From Bacteroides sp. (GTDB lineage Bacteria; Bacteroidota; Bacteroidia; Bacteroidales; Muribaculaceae): a DNA stretch of 64,000 nucleotides. The notes beneath the pieces were generated by a model. The model ran no database searches. It was not told the DNA's origin and saw only the letters and a program-made list of their open reading frames with translations. The stretch lies in NCBI GenBank assembly GCA_014802325.1, contig JAAVCK010000021.1, positions 1-64,000 on the forward strand, given 5' to 3'. Shown here one piece after another: positions 7,513 to 16,090 of this stretch; positions within the stretch are counted from its first letter, which is position 1; each line of letters starts with the position of its first letter. Made by a program: the position numbers and the translations under genes.

Positions 7513-8786
7513 GACCGATCCTCACGCTTATCGCCGCCGTAGCGGCCCTCTCGGCCAGCGCCGGCATCACTCTCGACGAGTGCCTGACACGTGCCGAAGA
7601 AAACTATCCGGCCATAGCGGGCTACGACATCGCTTCGCGACAGACCGAAGTGGCTCTGAGCGACATCAACCGTGGCTGGCTGCCCAGACTGAATGTATAT
7701 GCTCAAGCCACGCTGCAAAACGATGGGCCTTCGTGGCCCGACGCGCTCAGCAACATGCTCGCGCAGATGAATCAGAATTTCCGCGGCCTGTCGCGATTTC
7801 AGTACAAGGCCGGAGTCGACGTGTCGCAGACCATATGGGACGGCGGCGCATCGCGGGCGGCTCGAAACGTACAGCGCGCCCAGGCCGACGTGAAGAACGC
7901 TTCGGTAGCCGTGGAGCTTTACGCGGTCAGGGAGCGGGTGGAAAACATATTTTTCGGCATACTGCTCATGGAGCAGCAGATCAAGCAGACCCGTGAATCG
8001 CTGACACTGCTCGAAGCCAACCACTCGCGGCTCGAAGCAATGGTGGCCGGCGGCACGGCCATGAAAAGCGACGCCGCTATGGTGGAGGCACAGATTCTCG
8101 CCACCGGCCAGAAACTCACCGAGGCCGAGGCTGCTCTCGACTCCTACCGCCGCATGCTCTCCATCTACACCGGCATGGAGATCGGCCCCACTCCGCTCGA
8201 CATGCCAGAAGCCGAGCTGCCTACCGACGATACACCCCTGCGCCCGGAGCTGAAACTGCTCGATTCGCGCTCGTCGCTCAACTCGGCACTACTCCGCAGC
8301 TCGGAGACATCCGTGATGCCACGCATCGGATTTTTCGCTCAGGCCTACTACGGCTATCCCGGACTCAACTACTTTCAGAGCATGGTGAACCGCGACATGT
8401 CGTTCAACATACTCGGCGGCGTGAAACTCTCGTGGAACATCGACTCTTTCTATACCCGCTCCAATTCTCGGCGCTCCACAGGACTTGACAACGAGTCGCT
8501 CCGCACTGACCGCGAGACATTTCTGCTCAACACCCGACTGCTATCCACACAGCAGCGCCGCAACATCGAAGCCCTGCGAAGCGTCATGGAGACCGACAGC
8601 CGCATCGTGCAACTCCGCACCGAAGTGCGCCTGGCGGCCGAGTCGCAACTCTCCAACGGAGTGATCGACACCACTGCTCTCCTGGCCAAGATCACCGATG
8701 AAAATCAAGCCCGACTCACCGAACAATATCACCGTATACAGCTTATCCAACAGATTTATCAACTCCGACATACACTCAACCGATGA
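7509..8786 (+). CDS. TolC-family outer membrane efflux protein
   Basis: The 425-residue protein begins with a signal peptide (MRPILTLIAAVAALSASA) followed by ITLDECLTRAEENYPAI, the usual first helix of mature TolC-type proteins. Long alternating helical repeats follow, including QAQADVKNASVAVELYAVRERVENIFFG-type coils. It should form the outer-membrane channel for the HlyD-like adaptor and ABC pump encoded just downstream. It overlaps its neighbours on both sides by 4 nt, so the genes are translationally coupled. Confidence 0.9.
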   Translation: MRPILTLIAAVAALSASAGITLDECLTRAEENYPAIAGYDIASRQTEVALSDINRGWLPRLNVYAQATLQNDGPSWPDALSNMLAQMNQNFRGLSRFQYKAGVDVSQTIWDGGASRAARNVQRAQADVKNASVAVELYAVRERVENIFFGILLMEQQIKQTRESLTLLEANHSRLEAMVAGGTAMKSDAAMVEAQILATGQKLTEAEAALDSYRRMLSIYTGMEIGPTPLDMPEAELPTDDTPLRPELKLLDSRSSLNSALLRSSETSVMPRIGFFAQAYYGYPGLNYFQSMVNRDMSFNILGGVKLSWNIDSFYTRSNSRRSTGLDNESLRTDRETFLLNTRLLSTQQRRNIEALRSVMETDSRIVQLRTEVRLAAESQLSNGVIDTTALLAKITDENQARLTEQYHRIQLIQQIYQLRHTLNR

Positions 8787-9673
8787 AACACGTAATCACT
8801 TACATCCTTCCGGCTCTTATGATTTCAGCCTCATGCTCGTCGACACCTGACTATGACGCCACCGGCATATTCGAGGCCACAACAGTGACACTCTCGGCGG
8901 AGACGTCGGGCAAAATCCTTAACCTCGGCGTGGCCGAAGGCGACACGGTACGCGCCGGGCAGACCGTAGCTGTGGTCGACACCGCCATTCTATCGCTCCA
9001 GTTGCTCCAGCTTGAGAGCCAGAAACTCTCGGCCGAAACCTCCGCGCCCGACATCAGCGCGCAGGCCGCATCACTTCGCTCACAGATCGCCCACCAAAAG
9101 CACGAGTGTGAGCGCTTCAGACGTCTGCTGGCCGACGGCGCCACCACTCAGAAGCAATATGATGATGCCACTGCCACCCTCACCGCCCTGCAAGGTCAGC
9201 TCGACGCACTCCTCTCGACACTGGGCAAAAACCGCTCATCGATATCCGACAACGCCACAGCCATACAGTTGCAAAAGGAGCAGATAGCCGAGCAGATAGC
9301 CCGTAGCACGGTAAGCTCCCCTATCGATGCCACCGTGATAGTGAAATATGCCGAGCCGGGTGAATTTGCCATGCCCGGACGTCAGCTCGTAAAACTTGCC
9401 GACCTCAACCACATATATCTCCGCAGCTACTTCACCGCATCGCAACTCGCCTCGATAAAAATCGGTCAGAAGGTGACAGTGATAGCCGACTTCGGCGGCG
9501 ACGAGCAGTATGAATATCCGGGTACCATCACATGGATAGCCGAGGAGAGCGAGTTTACACCAAAGTCAATACAGACGCGCGACTCACGCGCCAATCTCGT
9601 ATATGCCGTCAAGGTAGCCGTGAAAAACGACGGCCGGCTTAAGCTCGGCCAATATGGCGAAGTAAGATTATGA
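8783..9673 (+). CDS. HlyD/YbhG-family membrane fusion protein (lipoprotein)
   Basis: The 296-residue adaptor has a lipoprotein-type leader ending MISASCSS. A biotinyl-lipoyl-like segment follows (ATTVTLSAETSGKILNLGVAEGDTVRAGQTVAVVD), then a coiled-coil hairpin (about residues 80-170) and a return lipoyl/beta-barrel part with STVSSPIDATVIVKYAEPGEF. It should bridge the inner-membrane ABC permeases to the TolC channel through the periplasm. It overlaps both neighbouring genes by 4 nt. The order matches the ybhG-ybhF-ybhS-ybhR operon of Enterobacteria. Confidence 0.9.
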   Translation: MKHVITYILPALMISASCSSTPDYDATGIFEATTVTLSAETSGKILNLGVAEGDTVRAGQTVAVVDTAILSLQLLQLESQKLSAETSAPDISAQAASLRSQIAHQKHECERFRRLLADGATTQKQYDDATATLTALQGQLDALLSTLGKNRSSISDNATAIQLQKEQIAEQIARSTVSSPIDATVIVKYAEPGEFAMPGRQLVKLADLNHIYLRSYFTASQLASIKIGQKVTVIADFGGDEQYEYPGTITWIAEESEFTPKSIQTRDSRANLVYAVKVAVKNDGRLKLGQYGEVRL

Positions 9674-10587
9674 ACCCCGCCATCGTACTCGACAGCGTTA
9701 CGAAAAGCTACGGCAAACTGCGCGCCGTCGACGGCGTAAGCCTGAGCGTGGACAAAGGTGAGCTCTTCGGACTCATCGGTCCCGACGGGTCGGGCAAGTC
9801 GACCATCTACCGCATACTTGCCACCTTGATGCAGCCCGACAGCGGCCGCGCATCGGTACTCGGACTCGACACTGTGGCCCAATATAGCCGCCTGCGCCAT
9901 CTTATCGGCTATATGCCTGAGCGATTCTCGCTCTACGGCGACCTTACCGTAAAGGAAAATCTGGAGTTTTTCGCCACACTATTCGGTGTGACCGTAAGCG
10001 ACAGCTATGACCTCATCGCACCCGTGTTCAGTCAGCTTGCCCGCTTCCCGGACCGACTTGCCGGAAAACTTTCGGGCGGAATGAAGCAGAAACTCGCCCT
10101 GAGCTGCGCGCTTATCCACCGCCCCGAAGTGCTTCTGCTCGACGAGCCCACCACGGGCGTCGACGCCGTGTCGCGCAGCGAGTTCTGGGACATGCTCGGC
10201 CGGCTGCGCAGCAGCGGTATCACCATACTCGTATCCACATCCTATATGGACGAGGCCGCGAGATGTGACCGCATGGCCATGATCAACGGTGGCCGCATCC
10301 TTGCCACCGGTACCCCCGCCCAACTGGCATCGCGGCTCGACGGCCGGCTCTACAACGCAGTAGCCTCCGACATGTTCCGCCTGCTCGAAAAGCTCCGCAC
10401 ATGCCGTGGAGTTACCGACTGCTACACCTTCGGAGCCACGCTCCACGCCGTAGTGACCGACGAGTTCGACCCCGCAGCCACACAAGCCGAACTACAGGCC
10501 GAAGGCATCGCCGATGTTCGCATCTATCCGGCCACTCCCGATATAGAAGACACCTTCATCAGACTCACCAATGACACAGCACACTGA
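9670..10587 (+). CDS. ABC transporter ATP-binding protein (YbhF N-half-like)
   Basis: The 305-residue ATPase has a Walker A GPDGSGKST (about 37-45), a canonical signature LSGGMKQKL and a Walker B LLLDEPTTGVD. The Asp in GPDGSGKST replaces the usual Asn/Ala and is typical of the YbhF N-terminal half. A C-terminal region of about 80 residues resembles the accessory domain of CcmA-type ATPases. It pairs with the next gene, the equivalent of the YbhF C-terminal half; in E. coli these are one protein. The reading frames overlap by 17 nt. Confidence 0.9.
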   Translation: MNPAIVLDSVTKSYGKLRAVDGVSLSVDKGELFGLIGPDGSGKSTIYRILATLMQPDSGRASVLGLDTVAQYSRLRHLIGYMPERFSLYGDLTVKENLEFFATLFGVTVSDSYDLIAPVFSQLARFPDRLAGKLSGGMKQKLALSCALIHRPEVLLLDEPTTGVDAVSRSEFWDMLGRLRSSGITILVSTSYMDEAARCDRMAMINGGRILATGTPAQLASRLDGRLYNAVASDMFRLLEKLRTCRGVTDCYTFGATLHAVVTDEFDPAATQAELQAEGIADVRIYPATPDIEDTFIRLTNDTAH

Positions 10588-11329
10588 CACCGACAAAGCC
10601 ATTTCGATAAAAGGACTCACCAAGCGATTCGGCTCGTTCACAGCCGTCGACGGCATTACGTTTGACGTGTCGAAAGGAGAGATATTCGGTTTTCTGGGCG
10701 CCAACGGAGCCGGAAAGACCACAGCCATGCGCATGTTGTGCGGTCTGAGCGTGCCCACCGCCGGCGACGGCACTGTGGCCGGATATGACATCCTGACTCA
10801 GCCGGAGCTGATAAAGCGCCACATAGGTTATATGAGTCAGAAATTCTCGCTCTACGAAGAACTGACCGTTGACCAGAACCTGCGCCTCTTCGCCACTATC
10901 TACGGACTCAGCAGCAGCCGTACCGCCGAGCGCTCCGCAGCTCTCTACGCCGAACTCGAAATGACCGATATGCGCCGCGCACTCGTGCGCGACATACCCA
11001 CCGGCTGGAGACAGAAACTCGCATTTGCCGCCGCCACGATCCACGATCCCGCCATAGTGTTTCTCGATGAGCCTACGGGTGGAGTCGACCCCGTGACGCG
11101 ACGCCGCTTCTGGGAACTTATCTACCGGGCTTCGTCGCGGGGTATGACAGTGTTTGTCACAACCCACTATCTCGACGAGGCCGAATACTGCCACCGCATC
11201 TCCATGATGGTCGACGGCCGCATAGTGGCGCTCGACTCACCCGAGGCCCTGAAAAAGAAGTATAACGCCGCCACGATGGACGAGGTGTTCCGTATCCTCG
11301 CATCGCGCGCACAACGATCCGACGACTGA
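10571..11329 (+). CDS. ABC transporter ATP-binding protein (YbhF C-half-like)
   Basis: The 252-residue ATPase has Walker A GANGAGKTT and Walker B FLDEPTGGVDP. The ABC signature is degenerate: IPTGWRQKL replaces LSGGQ, a substitution also known from the second half of YbhF. One of the two ATP sites may therefore be weak, with asymmetric ATP use by this heterodimer. The start overlaps the previous gene by 17 nt and the stop lies 5 nt before the first permease gene. It energises drug or lipid efflux with the two permeases. Confidence 0.9.
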   Translation: MTQHTDTDKAISIKGLTKRFGSFTAVDGITFDVSKGEIFGFLGANGAGKTTAMRMLCGLSVPTAGDGTVAGYDILTQPELIKRHIGYMSQKFSLYEELTVDQNLRLFATIYGLSSSRTAERSAALYAELEMTDMRRALVRDIPTGWRQKLAFAAATIHDPAIVFLDEPTGGVDPVTRRRFWELIYRASSRGMTVFVTTHYLDEAEYCHRISMMVDGRIVALDSPEALKKKYNAATMDEVFRILASRAQRSDD

Positions 11330-11334
11330 AAGCC

Positions 11335-12387
11335 ATGTCAACGTTCACTTCATTAGTCAGAAAAGAATCGCTGCAGATCGTGCGCGACCGGCGCACCCTG
11401 ATAGTCACCATTTTCATACCTCTGCTGCTGTTGCTGCTTTTTGGATTTGCCATCTCCACGGAAGTCAACAACGTGAAAATCGTAGTGGTGGCCGACCGCC
11501 ACACGCCCTCCACACGCATCATCATGGAGCGGCTGAGCGTCAACAGCTACTTCTCTTTCGAGGGACTTGCGGCGCCCTCCGAGATCGACGACCTGCTGCG
11601 CAAGGGGAAAGCCGACGCCGCACTTGTCATAGCCACCGAGGCCGACGGGACGCAGCGCACGCAGATAATAGTCGACGCCTCCAACCCCACCATAGGGCGC
11701 ACGGCTGCGGCCTACATCAGCAGCGTCACGGCCTCATCCGGCAGCGCGAAGTCGCCCGTGATAGTGCGCACGCTCTACAATCCGCAGATGAAAAGCTCCT
11801 ACAACTTCGTGCCCGGCATCATGGGCATGATATTCATACTCATCTGCGCCATAATGACATCGGTGTCGATAGTTCGCGAGAAGGAGTCAGGCACCATGGA
11901 TCTGCTGCTGGTGTCGCCCATCAATCCGCGCACCATCATCTTCGGAAAGCTCACACCCTACTTCGCCGTGTCGTGCATCATTCTCACCATCATGCTCCTC
12001 ATATCCTACACGGTGCTCGACCTGCCGCTGTCGGCCTCGATATGGTCAGTGATAGGCGTCACCCTGCTCTACATAGTGGTGTCGCTCTCCATAGGTCTGC
12101 TTGTATCCACTCTGGCAGCTACTCAGGTCAACGCCCTCATCATCTCGGCCATGGTGTTCATGGTGCCGGTGATACTTTTCTCGGGCATGATCTATCCTAT
12201 AACCAACATGCCGGTGCCTCTGCAATACTTCTCGGCCATAATCCCCGCGCGGTGGTATGTCGAAGCCTTGCGCAAACTTATGATACAGCAGCTTCCGCTC
12301 AACTATGTGATAGAGGAAATAGCCGTGCTCACCGTTATGACGGTGCTGATACTCACCGTGGCAATACGAAAATTCAACTCCCGCTGA
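11335..12387 (+). CDS. ABC-2 type permease (YbhS-like)
   Basis: The 350-residue permease has one N-terminal membrane helix (LIVTIFIPLLLLLLFGFAI) and a periplasmic domain of about 130 residues. A C-terminal bundle of five helices starts near FVPGIMGMIFILICAIMTSVS. The motif VREKESGTMDLLLVSPI is the cytoplasmic coupling element of ABC-2 exporters. It should form the membrane pore with the following permease. One base separates its stop from the next start. Confidence 0.9.
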   Translation: MSTFTSLVRKESLQIVRDRRTLIVTIFIPLLLLLLFGFAISTEVNNVKIVVVADRHTPSTRIIMERLSVNSYFSFEGLAAPSEIDDLLRKGKADAALVIATEADGTQRTQIIVDASNPTIGRTAAAYISSVTASSGSAKSPVIVRTLYNPQMKSSYNFVPGIMGMIFILICAIMTSVSIVREKESGTMDLLLVSPINPRTIIFGKLTPYFAVSCIILTIMLLISYTVLDLPLSASIWSVIGVTLLYIVVSLSIGLLVSTLAATQVNALIISAMVFMVPVILFSGMIYPITNMPVPLQYFSAIIPARWYVEALRKLMIQQLPLNYVIEEIAVLTVMTVLILTVAIRKFNSR

Positions 12388-12388
12388 C

Positions 12389-13480
12389 ATGAATCTACGC
12401 ACACTTTTAGCCCTTCTGCGCAAGGAGCTCACTATCATGCGCCACGATCCGCTGGTACCGCGCATCATACTGATGATGCCGCTCATGGTCATGCTTGTGG
12501 CTCCGCTGGTGACCAATCTCGACGTGACCGGCGTAAACGTGGCCGTGGTCGACAATGACAGGTCGATGACCTCGCGGCGTATCGTGGCCGATCTTGCCTC
12601 GGTAACCGACATGAAGATTATCGACATAGCCCCTACCTACACTGACGCTATAATCGACATGGAGCACGGCGAAGCCGACGTAATCGTCACCATACCGCCG
12701 CACTTCGCACGCGACTTCTCGGCCATCGACATCGAAGCCAACGGTGTCAACGCCATGAAGGGAATGCTCGGCAGCCAGTATGTGAGCAACAGCATCGCCG
12801 GATCGCTGGCGGCCATAGCAGCCGAAAGCGGCCGACCGGCACCTGCAGCCACGAGTGTGATCAACCGCTTCAACCCCACGCTCAACTACCGCAACTATAT
12901 GATACCGGCCCTTATGGTGATACTGCTCATAGTGATCTGCGGCTTCCTGCCGGCGCTGAGCATAGTGCGCGAGAAAGAGACGGGAACCATCGAGGCCATG
13001 AACGTTACGCCCGTTAGCCGCTTCGTATTCGTATTGTCAAAACTTATCCCTTACTGGCTTGCCGGAATGCTCGTGATCACCGTAGGGTTGGTAGTGGGAC
13101 GCGCCGTCTACGGACTCGCCCCCGAAGGCAATATCGCCGCCATATATCTCGCCGCCATATTGCTGTCGCTCGTCATGTCGGGCATGGGGGTTATCGTGGC
13201 CAATTCGTCTGACACCATGCTGCAAAGCATCTTCGTGCTCTTCGCCTTCGTCATCATATTCCAGCTCATGGGTGGCCTCTTCACCCCCATCAGCTCCATG
13301 CCTGACTGGGCGCAGGCCATCACTTACGCTATTCCGCCCCGATATTTCATCGAGATACTCCGCGCCATCTATCTCAAGGGGGCCACAGTGGCTGATCTGT
13401 GGATGCAATACTCGATTTTAGGCTCGTTTGCCGTAGTGCTGTGCCTCCTCGCCGCTCTGACCTACCGAAAGCAGAATTAG
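12389..13480 (+). CDS. ABC-2 type permease (YbhR-like)
   Basis: The 363-residue permease has the same layout as its neighbour: an N-terminal helix, a periplasmic domain and five C-terminal helices. The coupling motif here is VREKETGTIEAMNVTPV. It is the last gene of the seven-gene efflux operon. No clear terminator follows; the ptb promoter begins about 20 nt downstream. Confidence 0.9.
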   Translation: MNLRTLLALLRKELTIMRHDPLVPRIILMMPLMVMLVAPLVTNLDVTGVNVAVVDNDRSMTSRRIVADLASVTDMKIIDIAPTYTDAIIDMEHGEADVIVTIPPHFARDFSAIDIEANGVNAMKGMLGSQYVSNSIAGSLAAIAAESGRPAPAATSVINRFNPTLNYRNYMIPALMVILLIVICGFLPALSIVREKETGTIEAMNVTPVSRFVFVLSKLIPYWLAGMLVITVGLVVGRAVYGLAPEGNIAAIYLAAILLSLVMSGMGVIVANSSDTMLQSIFVLFAFVIIFQLMGGLFTPISSMPDWAQAITYAIPPRYFIEILRAIYLKGATVADLWMQYSILGSFAVVLCLLAALTYRKQN

Positions 13481-13502
13481 TCTCCAAATTACTGAATTTT
13501 CT

Positions 13503-13532
13503 TGGAAATTAGGCCGGCTGTGATTATCTTTG
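13503..13532 (+). promoter_or_regulatory. Promoter of ptb-buk
   Basis: TTG at 13503-13505, a 19-nt spacer and TATCTTTG at 13525-13532 closely match the Bacteroidales -33/-7 consensus. The predicted start site (about 13538) lies on the TTG used by the ORF track, so translation should begin at the ATG at 13567. Confidence 0.8.
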
Positions 13533-13566
13533 TGAATTGCTAAGAATAAAAAGCCTGTCTGAAACC

Positions 13567-14475
13567 ATGATTACAAAACTCAGTGAAATAGTCGACGAAG
13601 CCCGCCGTCTCGGTCGCCGTCGTCTTGCCGTGGCCTACGGCAACGACAGTCATACACTCCTCGCCGTAAGCGATGCCTACCGCGAAGGACTTGTGAGTCC
13701 CACAGTGTTCGGTAACCGCGACACTATTCTCGCCACATGTGCTGCCGAGGGTATCGACCCGCAGATATTTGATATTGTCGACGAAGATAGCGACGTGCGC
13801 TGTGTGGCTCTCGCAGTAGATATGGTGGCTTCCGGCAAAGCTGATGTGCTCATGAAGGGTCTCGTATCGACCGACAAGTACATGCGCGGCATACTCAACA
13901 AAGATGCCGGCCTCTTCCCGCCCAAAGGCACTCTGAGCCACGTATCGGTGGTAGAGCTCCCCGGTCGTGACCGACTGCTGTGTATAGCCGACGTGGCTGT
14001 GATACCCCTTCCTGACTTCAAGCAGAAAACTCAACTTATAAAGTACCTGGCGCGGACAGCAGCTTCGCTTGGTGTGAAAAGACCCAAGATAGCATGCATA
14101 GCCCCATCGGAACAGGTACTTCCGTCGGTACTGTCGTCTACAGAGGCCGCCGTACTCGCCAAGATGGCCGACCGCGGCCAACTCGGTGACGTGATAGTCG
14201 ACGGACCTCTCTCGCTCGACGTGGCGCTGTATGCCGACGTAGCCGCTGAGAAAAAGGTGCAAGGCTCGGCTGTGGCAGGCGAGGCCGACTGCCTGCTGTT
14301 TCCCAACATCGAGTCGGGCAACGTGTTCTTTAAAGCCGCCACTCACATGGCCGGGGCTGAGATCGCCGCTCTGGTAGTGGGCACTAAAGTGCCTTGTGTG
14401 CTCACATCGCGCGGCGACACACCGCTCACCAAACTCTACTCGATAGCACTGGCCTGCCTTCTCACAAAAAAATAG
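13567..14475 (+). CDS. ptb: Phosphate butyryltransferase
   Basis: The 302-residue protein belongs to the phosphate acetyl/butyryltransferase family. It exchanges CoA for phosphate on butyryl-CoA (or branched acyl-CoA) to make the acyl phosphate. Recognisable stretches are VLMKGLVSTDKYMRGIL and a C-terminal NIESGNVFFKAATHMAGAEIAALVVGTKVPCVLTSR. The start was moved from the TTG at 13537 to the ATG because of the promoter position. It is followed after 9 nt by butyrate kinase, the usual partner, so the pair can make ATP from acyl-CoA. The real acyl chain cannot be told from sequence. Confidence 0.88.
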   Translation: MITKLSEIVDEARRLGRRRLAVAYGNDSHTLLAVSDAYREGLVSPTVFGNRDTILATCAAEGIDPQIFDIVDEDSDVRCVALAVDMVASGKADVLMKGLVSTDKYMRGILNKDAGLFPPKGTLSHVSVVELPGRDRLLCIADVAVIPLPDFKQKTQLIKYLARTAASLGVKRPKIACIAPSEQVLPSVLSSTEAAVLAKMADRGQLGDVIVDGPLSLDVALYADVAAEKKVQGSAVAGEADCLLFPNIESGNVFFKAATHMAGAEIAALVVGTKVPCVLTSRGDTPLTKLYSIALACLLTKK

Positions 14476-14484
14476 AATTTCACC

Positions 14485-15705
14485 ATGTCATATAAAGTCT
14501 TAGCCATCAATCCGGGCTCCACTTCCACCAAGATAGCCGTATATACCGACGACGAACCTACGTTCACCCAGTCTATTTCCCATTCCGCCGAGGATCTTGC
14601 CCGATTCAGTCAGGTGGTTGACCAGTTTGACTGGCGCAAGGAGCTTATCGAAAAAGCGCTTGCCGACAATGGCATAAAACTGTCAGATCTCTCGGCCGTA
14701 ATAGGCCGCGGAGGCCTCATCAATCCTGTGGAGAGTGGCGTATATGAGGTCAACGACGCGCTAATCCACGACCTGCGCAATGCCCGCATGCAGCATGCAT
14801 CGAATCTCGGTGGACTCATTGCCCGCGACATTGCCGACGAAATAGGCGTAAAAGCCTACATAGCCGACCCGGTGGTAGTAGACGAGATGATGCCCTACGC
14901 CCGTATCAGCGGAATGCCCGAACTACCTCGCACCTCAGTATTTCACGCGCTTAATCAGAAAGCCGTGGCAAGGCTGTATGCGCGCGAGTCTGACCGTAAA
15001 TACGAGGACTTGAATCTGATCGTATGCCACATGGGTGGCGGATGCACCGTCAGCGCTCATCGCCGCGGCCGTGTGATCGACACCACAAATGCCCTTGACG
15101 GATGCGGTCCCATATCGCCCGAGCGCTCCGGGTCGCTCCCGCCCGGCCCCCTGATCAAGCTCTGCTTCTCGGGCAAATACACCGAGGCCGAACTGATGCG
15201 TATGGTCCATGGTGCCGGCGGCCTTATGGCACATCTGGGCACAACGTCAGTCCCTGAAGTGCTCGACCGGATTCTCAACCGCGACCTCCACGCCATGCTC
15301 GTGCTCCGCGGCATGTGCTACTCTATTGCCAAAGAGATCGGAGCTATGTCTGTGGCTCTCAAAGGCGATGTCGACGCCATACTTATCACCGGTGGCATAG
15401 CCCACAGCAAGCGCGTCACCGACTTTATTGCCGGACACGTCGACTTCATAGCGCCGATATATGTATATCCCGGTGAAAACGAACTCAAGGCTCTGGCCGA
15501 AAACGCCCTCGCTGTGCTCCGCGGCGAGCGGCAGGCTCGCACTTATGTCAGCGAGGAATATGACGATCCGGCTCGACTCAACGACACTACACACACGTCG
15601 AAACTCCGCGACGCGCTGCTCGACTCCATCAATAATTCGGGCATTGCTCGTCAGTTCTCAGCCATTCGCAGCTACTTCCGCAGCGGAAAGCAGCCCAAAA
15701 ACTGA
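14485..15705 (+). CDS. buk: Butyrate kinase
   Basis: The protein is an acetokinase-superfamily enzyme that converts acyl phosphate and ADP to the free acid and ATP. Visible elements are the N-terminal phosphate loop INPGSTSTKIA, GRGGLINPVESGVYEVND, HMGGGCTVSAHRRGRVIDTTNA and LITGGIAHSKRV. At 406 residues it is about 45 longer than typical butyrate kinases (around 355-360). The excess is a charged C-terminal tail after LRGERQA that I do not recognise. It forms an operon with ptb. Confidence 0.9.
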   Translation: MSYKVLAINPGSTSTKIAVYTDDEPTFTQSISHSAEDLARFSQVVDQFDWRKELIEKALADNGIKLSDLSAVIGRGGLINPVESGVYEVNDALIHDLRNARMQHASNLGGLIARDIADEIGVKAYIADPVVVDEMMPYARISGMPELPRTSVFHALNQKAVARLYARESDRKYEDLNLIVCHMGGGCTVSAHRRGRVIDTTNALDGCGPISPERSGSLPPGPLIKLCFSGKYTEAELMRMVHGAGGLMAHLGTTSVPEVLDRILNRDLHAMLVLRGMCYSIAKEIGAMSVALKGDVDAILITGGIAHSKRVTDFIAGHVDFIAPIYVYPGENELKALAENALAVLRGERQARTYVSEEYDDPARLNDTTHTSKLRDALLDSINNSGIARQFSAIRSYFRSGKQPKN

Positions 15706-15738
15706 TTCCGGCCAAATACATCGTAGCGAAAAAATTTT

Positions 15739-15768
15739 ACCCGGGCCTACACGTCTGTAGGCCCGGGT
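15739..15768 (+). terminator. Terminator of ptb-buk
   Basis: ACCCGGGCCTACA and TGTAGGCCCGGGT form a perfect 13-bp stem with a 4-nt loop, 33 nt after the buk stop. A-rich sequence precedes it, so it may also act on minus-strand transcripts. Confidence 0.75.
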
Positions 15769-15798
15769 TGTAGTTAGGTATGTAAATAGAATTGATGA

Positions 15799-15969
15799 TT
15801 ATCTCGTATGGTCATGGTCTGACCGGCTTACGCCTACGGCCACCGGCTGTCGGCGGAGAGCGAGGAGTGAACGCACGTGGGAGATTGATGCTCCTATAAG
15901 GGTGATCGCTGCTACGGTGCCTGCGATGGCTACCCACATGATGGCTGAGGCTATAATCGAGGTTGTCAT
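15799..15969 (-). CDS. Small single-pass membrane protein, unknown function
   Basis: A 56-codon ORF, below the ORF-track cut-off, reads MTTSIIASAIMWVAIAGTVA, then a continuing hydrophobic helix, a basic segment (HVRSLLALRR) and a His/Asp-rich tail ending DHDHTR. One membrane helix followed by positive charges predicts an N-out orientation. Its codon use matches neighbouring genes. It lies downstream of glnN on the same strand beyond a hairpin. I do not recognise the family; conservation in relatives would decide whether it is real. Confidence 0.5.
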   Translation of the reverse strand: MTTSIIASAIMWVAIAGTVAAITLIGASISHVRSLLALRRQPVAVGVSRSDHDHTR

Positions 15970-16040
15970 ACCAGTTGTTGTTAGTTCGTTAGTTATGTCT
16001 TAATAACATCGCAGGGTTTGAAATGGTTCATCACATCATG

Positions 16041-16090
16041 AAAAAAATTGGACTGATCAGTCGGGAAATTCTAATCAGTCCAAATTTTTT
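16041..16090 (-). terminator. Terminator after glnN
   Basis: TTGGACTGAT and ATCAGTCCAA form a 10-bp stem flanked by A/T runs on both sides, so it can terminate in either direction. Its outer arm touches the glnN stop codon. Confidence 0.75.

Noticed and set aside
7161-8024. 287-aa minus-strand ORF
   Set aside because: Overlaps the tetR and tolC-like genes on the other strand; its composition is that of a complementary-frame shadow.
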